Origin: Thalassobaculum sp965228445
GTDB lineage: Bacteria > Pseudomonadota > Alphaproteobacteria > Thalassobaculales > Thalassobaculaceae
DNA length: 64,000 nt
Direction: 5' to 3'
Assembly: GCA_965228445.1 (NCBI GenBank)
Contig: OZ245813.1
Span: 1,612,001-1,676,000 of the forward strand
Positions 36,410 through 44,488 of this stretch are shown here, piece after piece. Positions within the stretch are counted from its first letter, which is position 1, and every line of letters begins with the position of its first letter. The notes under the pieces are model-generated. The model had not been told where the DNA came from, did no database searches, and saw nothing but the letters and a program-made list of their open reading frames with translations. The position numbers were made by a program, and so were the translations under genes.

Positions 36410-37476
36410 AGCGCTTCGATTTCGTCCAGCCCGCCTCGCTCGACGAGGCGCTGGCGGCCTGGGAGCCGGGTGCTGCCTGGCTCGGCGGCGGCACCAACCT
36501 GGTCGACCTGATGAAGACCGGCGCCCTGCAGCCGTCCAGACTGATCGACATCACCCGCCTGCCCGGCCTGACGGAGGTGGAAACCCTGGCCGACGGCGGT
36601 ACGCGGATCGGCGCCCTGGTGCGCAACGCCGACCTCGCCGACCATCCGGATTTCGCCCGCCGCTTCCCCATGGTGGCGGAAGCGCTGCTGTCCGGCGCTT
36701 CGGGTCAGCTCCGCAACGCGGCCACCGTGGCCGGCAACCTGATGCAGCGCACCCGCTGCGCCTTCTTTCAGGATCCGAACGCCGCCTGCAACCGGCGCGA
36801 CGCCGGCTCCGGCTGCGACGCCCACGGCAGTGCGGAGGAGACGTTCGCCGTGATGGGGTGGAGCGCCGGCTGCATCGCCACCAACCCGTCCGACTTCTGC
36901 GTGCCGCTCGCCGCACTCGACGCGGTGGTGGAGGTGCAGGGACTGGACGGCCGGCGCGAGATCCCCCTGGCCGAGTTCCACCTGCTGCCGGACGACACGC
37001 CGGAGCGCGAGACCGCCCTCAACCCCGGCGACCTGATCCTCGCCGTAAGGCTTCCAGCCGGGGCCACCGGGTTCTCGAAGCATTCGCGCTACCTGAAGAT
37101 CCGCGACCGGACCTCCTTCGCCTTCGCCACGGCCTCGGCCGCAGCGGCGCTGGGGATGGAGGGCGGACGCATCGCCGAGGCCCGGCTGGCGCTCGGCGCG
37201 GTCGCAGCCAAGCCCTGGCGCGTGGCCGAGGCCGAAGCTCTGCTGGCCGGCCGGACACCCGATGCCGCGCTGTTCGCCCGCGCCGCAGAGGCCGCTTTGG
37301 CCGGGGCGGAGCCGTCGGCCGACAACGCCTGGAAGATCGACCTCGCCCGACGCACCGCCGCCCGCGCCCTGTCCATGGCCGCGGCCGGAACCCCGGACCG
37401 GATGCCGGCGCTGCCCGCCTCGGTCTTTGGAAGCGCCGCGCCCTGCGCCACCGCCGGAGAGCTTGCCCATGTCTGA
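36406..37476 (+). CDS. aldehyde oxidoreductase FAD-binding subunit (PaoB/YagS type)
   Basis: A 356-residue FAD protein. The FAD motif LGGGTNLVDLMK is at 26-37 and the second site QLRNAATVAGNLMQ at 101-114. Cys118, Cys128, Cys137 and Cys156 match the [4Fe-4S] insertion seen in PaoB-type subunits (RCAFFQ, ACNRR, SGCDAHG). This extra cluster separates PaoB from ordinary xanthine dehydrogenase FAD subunits. It starts within the stop of the iron-sulfur subunit gene and overlaps the large-subunit gene by eight bases. Confidence 0.9.
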   Translation: MKRFDFVQPASLDEALAAWEPGAAWLGGGTNLVDLMKTGALQPSRLIDITRLPGLTEVETLADGGTRIGALVRNADLADHPDFARRFPMVAEALLSGASGQLRNAATVAGNLMQRTRCAFFQDPNAACNRRDAGSGCDAHGSAEETFAVMGWSAGCIATNPSDFCVPLAALDAVVEVQGLDGRREIPLAEFHLLPDDTPERETALNPGDLILAVRLPAGATGFSKHSRYLKIRDRTSFAFATASAAAALGMEGGRIAEARLALGAVAAKPWRVAEAEALLAGRTPDAALFARAAEAALAGAEPSADNAWKIDLARRTAARALSMAAAGTPDRMPALPASVFGSAAPCATAGELAHV

Positions 37477-39724
37477 TGTCCTGACCCGCCCCGTCCGCTT
37501 CGGCTCCAATTCCGGACAGCCCGTCACCCGCCGCGACGGAATCGCCAAGGTGACCGGCGCCGCCACTTTCGCCGCCGACAACCGGCCGCAGAACCTGCTC
37601 TATGCCGTCTACGTCCCCGCCGCCATCGCCCGGGGGCGGGTGACCCACCTGGACGTGGACGCCGCCCGGACCCATCCGGGGGTGGTCCATGTCCTCACCC
37701 CGCAGAACCGCCCGCCGCTCCAGGGTGACCCGTCGGCCAAGCCCGGACTGTTCGCCTTCCGGGTCGAGGTGCTGCAGGACGAGACGGTGCGCTATGCCGG
37801 CCAGCCGATCGCCATGGTGCTGGGCGAGACCCTGGAGGCCGCAACCGAAGGCGCGCGCCTGCTGCACCCGCGCTACCAGGCCGAGCCCACGCGGACCCGC
37901 ATCGAGGAGGTTGACCCCTTCGCGTTTGAGCCGGCGGGCTTCGGACTGCCGGCCGATGCCGAGCACGGCGATGTCGCGGCCGGGCACGCGGCGGCCACCC
38001 GAACCATCGACGTGACCTACGAGACCCCCGGCCAGTACCACAACGCCATGGAGACGCACGCCGTCGTGGCCTCATGGGACGGCGACCGTCTGAGCCTCGA
38101 TATGCCGAGCCAGGCGCTCGCCATGTCCTGCCAGAGCTATGCCTATTTCTTCGGGATTCCGGCGGAGAACGTGACGCTGCGCAGCCCGTATCTGGGCGGC
38201 GGGTTCGGCTCCAAGGCGATCTCCACCGGGCCGCAGATCCTGGCGGCGCTGGCGGCGCGGATGGCCGGCAGGCCGGTGAAGCTGATGCTGACCCGCCAGC
38301 AGATGTTCGGCCCGGTCGGCCATCGCGGGGCGACCCGTCAGCGTCTGCGCCTCGGCACCGACGACAGCGGCGCCCTGACCGTGATCGAGCATGACAGCAT
38401 CGGCGCCACGTCGAGCTTCGACGATTTCGTCGAGCCGGCGGCGAACGCCACGCAGGGTCTTTACGCCGCCGGCGCCCTACGCTCCACCCATCGCGGTGCG
38501 CGCCTCGATATCGGCACCCCCGGCCCGATGCGGGCGCCGGGCGAGGCCTCGGGTTCGGCGGCGCTGGAATGCGCCATGGACGAGATGGCGGAAGCCGTGG
38601 GTATGGACCCGCTGGAGTTCCGGCTGAAGAACTACGCCGAGACCGAGCCGGGGACCGGACGGCCGTATTCGTCGAAGGCCCTGCGCGACTGTTACCGCAA
38701 GGGGGCCGAGCGGTTCGGCTGGGACGGCCGGCCGCGGAAGCCGCTGCAGATGCGTGACGACATGGGCATGCTGGTCGGCTGGGGCATGGGCACCGCCCTG
38801 TTCCCGTGTCCGATGTTCGCCGCCGAGGCCCGCGCCACCCTGCGGCCCGACGGCACAGGGCTTGTGGAAACCTCGGCCATCGACATGGGCCAGGGCGCCT
38901 GGACCGCGCTGGCGCAGATCGCCGCCGACAGCCTGGGGCTGCCGCTGGAGAAGCTGGAGTTCCGCGCCGGAGAGTCGACGCTGCCCGATGGCGGCGTGGC
39001 CGGGGGGTCGGGCCATACCGCCACGGCCGGCGGCGCGCTGCACGCGGCCGGCGACGACGTCATCCGGCAGTTGGAGGAACTGGCCGCGGCCGATCCGGAC
39101 TCGCCGCTCTACGGCGCCGGCAACGCCCGCTTCATCGCCCGCGACGGAAGGTTGCACGTGGAGGGCGACGAGGGGCGCAGCGACAGCTTCGTCGACATCC
39201 TCGCCCGGGCCGGCGGTGCGCCGCTGACCGGCATGGGCACCGGCTCGCGCGCGCCGGAGGCTGCGGCCGCACACGCGATGAACGCCCATGGTGCGGTGTT
39301 CGCCGAGGTGCGGGTCGACCCCGAGCTGGGACAGGTTCGGGTGAGCCGGCTGGTCGGCGCCTTTGCCGCCGGGCGGATCATCAACCCGCGCCTGGCGGAG
39401 AGCCAGCTCATGGGCGGGATGATCTGGGGCCTGTCCTTCGCCCTGCACGAGGAGGCCCGCCACGATCCCCGCACCGGCCGGATCATGAATGCCGATTTCG
39501 CCGGCTACCATGTGCCGGTCAATGCCGACGTCCAGGGACTGGAGGTGATCAACGTGCATGAGGACGACCCCCACGTGAACGCGCTCGGCATCAAGGGCGT
39601 GGGCGAGATCGGCATCGTCGGCACGGTGGGGGCGATCGCCAACGCCGTCTGGCACGCCACCGGCCGTCGCATCCGCCGCTTCCCCATCGGCCTCGACGAT
39701 CTGGTGCGGGCCGGAGCGACCTGA
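37469..39724 (+). CDS. aldehyde oxidoreductase molybdenum-binding large subunit (PaoC type)
   Basis: The 751-residue catalytic subunit for molybdenum-cofactor-dependent hydroxylation of aldehydes or heterocycles. Family motifs: GAATFAADN at the N-terminus, SPYLGGGFGSKA, MRAPGEASGSAALECAMDE, and the catalytic Glu (about 713) in GVGEIGIVG near the C-terminus. Together with the two preceding subunits it forms a PaoABC-like enzyme. The substrate cannot be assigned; aromatic aldehydes are typical for the family. No XdhC/PaoD-type maturation protein is adjacent. Confidence 0.9.
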   Translation: MSDVLTRPVRFGSNSGQPVTRRDGIAKVTGAATFAADNRPQNLLYAVYVPAAIARGRVTHLDVDAARTHPGVVHVLTPQNRPPLQGDPSAKPGLFAFRVEVLQDETVRYAGQPIAMVLGETLEAATEGARLLHPRYQAEPTRTRIEEVDPFAFEPAGFGLPADAEHGDVAAGHAAATRTIDVTYETPGQYHNAMETHAVVASWDGDRLSLDMPSQALAMSCQSYAYFFGIPAENVTLRSPYLGGGFGSKAISTGPQILAALAARMAGRPVKLMLTRQQMFGPVGHRGATRQRLRLGTDDSGALTVIEHDSIGATSSFDDFVEPAANATQGLYAAGALRSTHRGARLDIGTPGPMRAPGEASGSAALECAMDEMAEAVGMDPLEFRLKNYAETEPGTGRPYSSKALRDCYRKGAERFGWDGRPRKPLQMRDDMGMLVGWGMGTALFPCPMFAAEARATLRPDGTGLVETSAIDMGQGAWTALAQIAADSLGLPLEKLEFRAGESTLPDGGVAGGSGHTATAGGALHAAGDDVIRQLEELAAADPDSPLYGAGNARFIARDGRLHVEGDEGRSDSFVDILARAGGAPLTGMGTGSRAPEAAAAHAMNAHGAVFAEVRVDPELGQVRVSRLVGAFAAGRIINPRLAESQLMGGMIWGLSFALHEEARHDPRTGRIMNADFAGYHVPVNADVQGLEVINVHEDDPHVNALGIKGVGEIGIVGTVGAIANAVWHATGRRIRRFPIGLDDLVRAGAT

Positions 39725-39792
39725 GCCGCAACCTCGGCATCGCCGCCGGCGGATCGGATCCTCTGGCCGCTCCGTCGGCGGCAGCGATCAGC

Positions 39793-39811
39793 TATTGAGA
39801 ATGATTCGCAA
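39793..39811. promoter_or_regulatory. Fur box upstream of fecI1
   Basis: TATTGAGAATGATTCGCAA contains the near-perfect dyad TTGAGAAT-G-ATTCGCAA (7 of 8 positions), the best copy of a motif repeated at iron genes in this window. It lies 36 bases before the fecI1 start, in a promoter position. Confidence 0.8.
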
Positions 39812-39846
39812 ACTATCTACCGTCTGGCCCTCTCGGTTCCGACAGC

Positions 39847-40380
39847 GTGGCGCCCGCAGCTTTGGTGGACAAGGATCTCAGACGGCTCTTTCTCGCGCAT
39901 CGGCGCGAGCTGCATGCCTTCCTGACCAGAAAGCTGCGCGACGCGACGCTGGCGGCCGACCTGACCCAGGAGACCTTCCTGCGGTTCGCGGAGTTCCGCG
40001 CCGGCAATCCCGCCGTCGCCATCGCCCACGAACGCTCGTACCTGTACCGCACCGCCTACAATCTGGCCGTCGATCATCTGAGACGCGAGGGCCAGGCCCG
40101 GTTCGCCGATAATGCCGACGACGCGCTGGCCGGCATTCCCGACGACATGCCTGTGCCGGAGGCGGTGGTCAGCGGTCGCAACGAGCTCGACCGCATCCAG
40201 ACGCTGCTGGCCGAACTGCCGGAGCGCACCCGTCAGGTCGTCACCCTGGCGCGCCTGGAAGGGCTGACCTACCAGGAGGTGGCCGACCGGCTGGAAATCT
40301 CCACCAGCTCCGTGCAGAAGCACCTGGCGCAGGCGACCAGACACGTGATGCAGCGCCTGCGGGACGACAGAACGCGATGA
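39847..40380 (+). CDS. FecI-type ECF sigma factor (1)
   Basis: A 177-residue extracytoplasmic-function sigma factor. Region 2 shows FLTRKLRDATLAADLTQETF and YRTAYNLAVDHLRR; region 4 shows PERTRQVVTLARLEGLTYQE, then VADRLEISTSSVQKHLAQA as the DNA-binding helix-turn-helix. The start is a GTG. It is followed by an anti-sigma FecR-type gene and a TonB receptor with a signalling domain, so it most likely switches on that receptor when the cognate iron-siderophore is present. A Fur box lies just upstream. Confidence 0.9.
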   Translation: MAPAALVDKDLRRLFLAHRRELHAFLTRKLRDATLAADLTQETFLRFAEFRAGNPAVAIAHERSYLYRTAYNLAVDHLRREGQARFADNADDALAGIPDDMPVPEAVVSGRNELDRIQTLLAELPERTRQVVTLARLEGLTYQEVADRLEISTSSVQKHLAQATRHVMQRLRDDRTR

Positions 40381-40441
40381 GAGTCGAACTTTCCGTTACC
40401 GGATTCGGGGCTCTGCCACGTCCTATAGAAGAGAAGGCCTG

Positions 40442-41512
40442 TTGGACGCGGAACAACCGACCGTGAGTGAGCTGGTGGACATCGATCGGGAAACACAGGA
40501 GGCGATCGACGCGGCGGCGGCCGACTGGACCGCGCGGCTCGGCGGTGCCCCTCTGAGCGATGCGGAACGCCACGACCTCGCCGGCTGGCTCGCCGCCGAT
40601 CCGGCGCATGAGGCAGCCTTGGCGGAGGCGCGGGCCGTGTGGCAGATGATGGGCGCCCTGCCGCCCGACGCCCTGGCCCAACATGACGGGGCCAATGCGC
40701 GCGCCACCCCGGCGAACGACATCTCTCCGGGCCCGGCCGGCCGACGGCGTTGGGCTCCGGTTGCCGCCGTCGCCGCCTGTCTGGCCTTCCTGGTCGTGCT
40801 CGGCGGCACCTGGCTCGGCGACCCCATGCTCCTGCTGAACGCCGACTACCGCACGCGACCGGGCGAGCAGCGTCAGGTCACCCTGTCGGACGGCAGCGAG
40901 GTGACCCTCGGTCCGGACAGCGCGATGGCGGTGGCCTATTCGCAGCGGGAGCGCCGGATCGATCTGCTCGCAGGGGTGGCCTATTTCAAGGCGGCCCCCA
41001 TGGGCGCCGGCGAGCCGAGACCCTTCGCCGTGGAGGCCGAGGGCGGCACGGCAAAGGCGCTGGGCACGGAATTCATGGTCGAGCGGCTGGCGGAGGATGT
41101 CCGGGTGACGGTGGCCGTGCACCGGGTCGCCGTGTCGCTGGAGACGCCCCCCGGACAGACGACCGCCGATCCTGTCACCGACCAGTCTTCCGCCGGGGTG
41201 ACTCTCGGGCGCGGCCAGTCGGTTCGCTATTCGCACGATGGGATCGGCAGCCCGCGGGAGGTCGACCCCGCCCAGGCCGCCGCATGGCGCCGGGGCCGAC
41301 TGATCTTCGACGACGTCGCCCTGTCGGACGTGGTCACGGCCCTCAACCGGTACCGCCGGAACCGGGCGGTCATTCTCGATCCGACTCTGGCGGCCCGGAA
41401 GGTCAGCGGCATCTTCCAGGCGGATCAGGCCGACCTGGCGCTGGCCACCATCGCCCGCGATCTCGGGGTCGGAACCGCCACCCTGCCGGGCCTGGTCACC
41501 CTGCTCTACTGA
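40442..41512 (+). CDS. FecR-type anti-sigma regulator (1)
   Basis: A 356-residue inner-membrane signal transducer. The cytoplasmic N-terminal part holds the DUF4880-like segment DLAGWLAADPAHEAALAEARAVWQ, followed by one membrane helix (VAAVAACLAFLVVLGGTWLG), then the periplasmic FecR domain (RQVTLSDGSEVTLGPDSAMAVAY, AVEAEGGTAKALGTEF) and a secretin/STN-like C-terminal part. The start is TTG with GAGAAGG upstream. It receives the signal from the receptor's STN domain and controls the sigma factor encoded upstream. Confidence 0.9.
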   Translation: MDAEQPTVSELVDIDRETQEAIDAAAADWTARLGGAPLSDAERHDLAGWLAADPAHEAALAEARAVWQMMGALPPDALAQHDGANARATPANDISPGPAGRRRWAPVAAVAACLAFLVVLGGTWLGDPMLLLNADYRTRPGEQRQVTLSDGSEVTLGPDSAMAVAYSQRERRIDLLAGVAYFKAAPMGAGEPRPFAVEAEGGTAKALGTEFMVERLAEDVRVTVAVHRVAVSLETPPGQTTADPVTDQSSAGVTLGRGQSVRYSHDGIGSPREVDPAQAAAWRRGRLIFDDVALSDVVTALNRYRRNRAVILDPTLAARKVSGIFQADQADLALATIARDLGVGTATLPGLVTLLY

Positions 41513-41590
41513 CGGCGGGTTGCCCGTTTCGACAGGGAGTGCAGAAAAAACTCAGAATCCGTTACTGGGTCGCCCGCCGATTTCCGTCAC

Positions 41591-41630
41591 ATTCCATGAA
41601 AAGCGAATGCGTCGCATTTGCATGTGGAAT
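41591..41630 (+). promoter_or_regulatory. palindromic hairpin in the leader of the fecA1 gene
   Basis: An inner inverted repeat GCGAATGCG-T-CGCATTTGC (41603-41621) is nested in an outer ATTCCA (41591-41596) / TGGAAT (41625-41630). It can form a roughly 40-base hairpin 25 bases before the fecA1 start and just ahead of its ribosome-binding site. It may be a protein operator or an mRNA element. Confidence 0.55.
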
Positions 41631-41655
41631 CGTGAACACGGAAGAGGGTGAAGAA

Positions 41656-44121
41656 ATGGGGGCGAACGACAAGCGTCGCGGGACCGCGACGGTGTTCGTA
41701 CGGGGCGGATGCGCGGTGACGCTGGCGGCCTTGCTGGCGGGCGGATGGTCGGGGCCGGTCCAGGCGGCCGAGCAGCCGGCCGCCGAAGTTCTGCTGGCGC
41801 AGGCGGCGGTTGCATTCGACATTCCGGCGCAGGATCTGAACGGCGCGCTGCTGAGCTTCGCCGACCGGGCCGGGCTGCAGCTGATCTACGACGTCAGCGC
41901 CGTGCGCGGCCGCGAGAGCGCACCGCTGGTCGGCACCTTCACCCCGGAACAGGGTCTGGCGCAGCTGCTCGCGGGCACCGGCATGACCTACAGCTTCTCC
42001 GGTCCGGACACGGTGTCTCTGCGGGCGATCGCCGCCGGACAGTCGAACGGCGACGCGGTGGTGCTCGACCCGATCACCGTCCAGGGAGCATCCGGCAATC
42101 CGGCGCCGGCGCAGGACCCGCGACAGGGCTACAAGGCCGAGTACGCCTCCACCGCGACCCGCGTCTCTGTCCCGATCCAGGAGACGCCGGCCTCGATCAA
42201 CGTCATCACCAACGACCTGATCGAGGACAGCCACGCCCGCTCCCAGGGCGATGCGCTGGAAAGCGTCAGCGGCGTGGTACGCGGCAACCTGCGCGAGGGC
42301 CGCGGCGAGGACATCGTGATCCGCGGCTTCCGCTATCAGTCGGGTGAGATCGTCGGCGCGGTCAAGAGCAACGGCCTGTCCGGCACCAGCCGCTTCGCGC
42401 CCGACCCGGCGCTGGTCGAACGCTACGAGGTGCTAAAGGGTCCGGCGTCCATCGTCGGCGGTGCGGCCCAGCCGGGCGGCGTGATCAACCGGATCACCAA
42501 GCGCCCGACGGCCGAGACCCATGGCTCGGCCCAGGTCGAAGCCGGGTCGTTCGAGTACCTGCGCGGGGTCGCCGATATCGGCGGTGCCATCGCGGAGAGT
42601 GGCTCGGTACGGGCCCGGATGATCGCCGCGGCGGAGACCGGCGGCAGCTATATCAACGCGACGGAGGAGGAGCAGATCACCTTCGCGCCGTCCCTGGAGG
42701 TCGATACCTTCGACGGAGCCGGCCGGCTGTTCACCACCTTCTATGTCCAGAAGTTCGACGGCCAGACCTATGCCGGCGGACCGCTGCTCGCGGATAACAG
42801 CATCCCGTCCAACGCGCCGGAGGTGAACCTCTCCTGCCTCAACGCCGATACCTGCGGCGTCTTCACCGAGGCCGAGGAACGCAATGCCGAGGTGCATTAC
42901 GAGCACGACATCACCGACGGTGTGACGGTGTCGCTGAAGGGCCGGTATCTCGATTCCGAACTGATCAGCATGAACATGACGCCGTTCGGCAATACCGATA
43001 ACACCACGACGATCTGGGCCGGCTATTCCAACACCACCGGCGAGACCTATACCGGCGAGGCGTCGGTCAAATCGTCGTTCTCCGCCCTTGGCCAGTCGCA
43101 CGAACTTGTCGCCGGCGTCGATCACCTCAACACCGATTCCGTCAACGGCAACAACTGGCTCTATCTCGGCACGCAGAGCATCCTCGACCCGCAGACCGAC
43201 TACCAGATCGCGCGCTCCGATTTCGGCGATCTGTCCTTCAGGGAAAGCAACCTGAACCAGACCGGCGTGTTCGGACAGGCCGTGGTCCGGCCGGTCGAAC
43301 GGCTCACCCTCGTGTTCGGCGCCCGCCAGGACTGGGCGGATGTCAGCAACGAGAACGCGTCGGCCATCAATAAAGGGTCGGAATCCGATCTCACGGTGCG
43401 CGCCGGCGCCTCGGTCCGGGTGACCGACTTCATGAACGTCTATGCGGGCTATCAGGAATCCTTCGTGCCCAACGCCACCGCCACCGACCTCAGCGGCTCC
43501 CTGCTGCCGTCGGAGACCGGCCAGAACTACGAGGTCGGCGCCAAGTTCGACCTGATGGGCGGCGATCTGTCCCTGACCACGGCGCTGTTCCGCACCTACC
43601 GGCAGAACGTCTCTACGCCGGACCCCGACGCCCCTCCGGGCTCCACCGCCTCGGTCGCGACCGGCGAGCAGCGCCACCAGGGTGTGGAACTGGACCTCAA
43701 CGGCGAGCCGCTTCCCGGCCTGCGCCTGAACGCCAACTTCACCTATCTCGACATGGAGATCACCGAATCCAACACCGCCAGCGAGATCGGCAACGCGCCG
43801 TTCCGCACCCCGCGCGACTATGTGGGCCGGATCTTCGCCACCTACGAGCTGCAGTCGGGTCCGATGCAGGGCCTCGGCTTCGGCGGCGGCGTCTACTTCC
43901 ATGGCGGCTATCACCTGGATGCGACGAACACGGTCAAGAGCGACGCCTATCAGCGTGTCGATCTGGTCGGCTTCTATCGCGGCTGGGAGAATGTCGAGCT
44001 TCAGCTGAACGTCCGCAACCTGACCGACGAGGTCTATGTGGAATCGCCGGGCAACCCGGAATCCTACACCCAGTTCGGCGCGCCGCTGACGGTGTTCGCC
44101 AGCGCCAAGGTCAAGTTCTGA
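41656..44121 (+). CDS. TonB-dependent siderophore receptor with signalling domain (FecA type, 1)
   Basis: An 821-residue outer-membrane receptor. The ATG at 41656 has GAGGGTGAAG before it; an ATG at 41596 would fall in a palindrome. After a signal peptide (GCAVTLAALLAGGWSGPVQA) comes an STN/secretin-like signalling domain (FDIPAQDLNGALLSFADRAG), a TonB-box/plug region (ETPASINVITNDLIED, RGEDIVIRGF) and a 22-strand barrel ending in a C-terminal aromatic residue (FASAKVKF). The STN domain signals through FecR to FecI. The siderophore is not known. Confidence 0.93.
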   Translation: MGANDKRRGTATVFVRGGCAVTLAALLAGGWSGPVQAAEQPAAEVLLAQAAVAFDIPAQDLNGALLSFADRAGLQLIYDVSAVRGRESAPLVGTFTPEQGLAQLLAGTGMTYSFSGPDTVSLRAIAAGQSNGDAVVLDPITVQGASGNPAPAQDPRQGYKAEYASTATRVSVPIQETPASINVITNDLIEDSHARSQGDALESVSGVVRGNLREGRGEDIVIRGFRYQSGEIVGAVKSNGLSGTSRFAPDPALVERYEVLKGPASIVGGAAQPGGVINRITKRPTAETHGSAQVEAGSFEYLRGVADIGGAIAESGSVRARMIAAAETGGSYINATEEEQITFAPSLEVDTFDGAGRLFTTFYVQKFDGQTYAGGPLLADNSIPSNAPEVNLSCLNADTCGVFTEAEERNAEVHYEHDITDGVTVSLKGRYLDSELISMNMTPFGNTDNTTTIWAGYSNTTGETYTGEASVKSSFSALGQSHELVAGVDHLNTDSVNGNNWLYLGTQSILDPQTDYQIARSDFGDLSFRESNLNQTGVFGQAVVRPVERLTLVFGARQDWADVSNENASAINKGSESDLTVRAGASVRVTDFMNVYAGYQESFVPNATATDLSGSLLPSETGQNYEVGAKFDLMGGDLSLTTALFRTYRQNVSTPDPDAPPGSTASVATGEQRHQGVELDLNGEPLPGLRLNANFTYLDMEITESNTASEIGNAPFRTPRDYVGRIFATYELQSGPMQGLGFGGGVYFHGGYHLDATNTVKSDAYQRVDLVGFYRGWENVELQLNVRNLTDEVYVESPGNPESYTQFGAPLTVFASAKVKF

Positions 44122-44128
44122 CGCGGCG

Positions 44129-44488
44129 ATGACGCGTCCTGGACTGGGGGGCGTCGCCGACCGATGCGCAGGCATCGTCGGCGGCGCCGTCGCGCGTCTG
44201 GACCGGGGCGTCGCCGCGTATCCGCGCACGACGCGCTGGCTCCTGGCGGGCCCGGGCGCCCTGATCGGCGCCCTGCTCTTCGTTCTGGCCATGCCGGTCT
44301 GGCTGCCGGCCGGGGCCGCCGGGATCGGCGACATCGTCTGGCCGCTGGTCCTGGCGCCGCTGATCTGGACCGGGTTCTTCACCTATGCCTGCCTTGAGGA
44401 AAGACTGATGCGCGGGATCGCCGCCCTGGCGGTCCAGGCCGGTCTGTGCGGTGTGCTCGTCGCGACCGCCGTCTCGGGAACGTTCTGA
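44129..44488 (+). CDS. small membrane protein of the iron operon (DUF3649-like)
   Basis: A 119-residue protein with about three helices: WLLAGPGALIGALLFVLAMP, IVWPLVLAPLIWTGFFTYAC and IAALAVQAGLCGVLVATAV. Proteins of this size and profile sit next to TonB receptors and PepSY proteins in iron-uptake operons and are listed as DUF3649. The function is unknown, with a supporting role in periplasmic iron release proposed from context. It starts seven bases after fecA1 and overlaps the PepSY gene by one base. Confidence 0.7.
   Translation: MTRPGLGGVADRCAGIVGGAVARLDRGVAAYPRTTRWLLAGPGALIGALLFVLAMPVWLPAGAAGIGDIVWPLVLAPLIWTGFFTYACLEERLMRGIAALAVQAGLCGVLVATAVSGTF

Noticed and set aside
41513..41655. A FecI-type promoter upstream of fecA1
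   Set aside because: A GAAAAA stretch and a CGTC are present, but the spacing does not give a convincing ECF promoter, and the same pattern could not be matched in front of fecA2.
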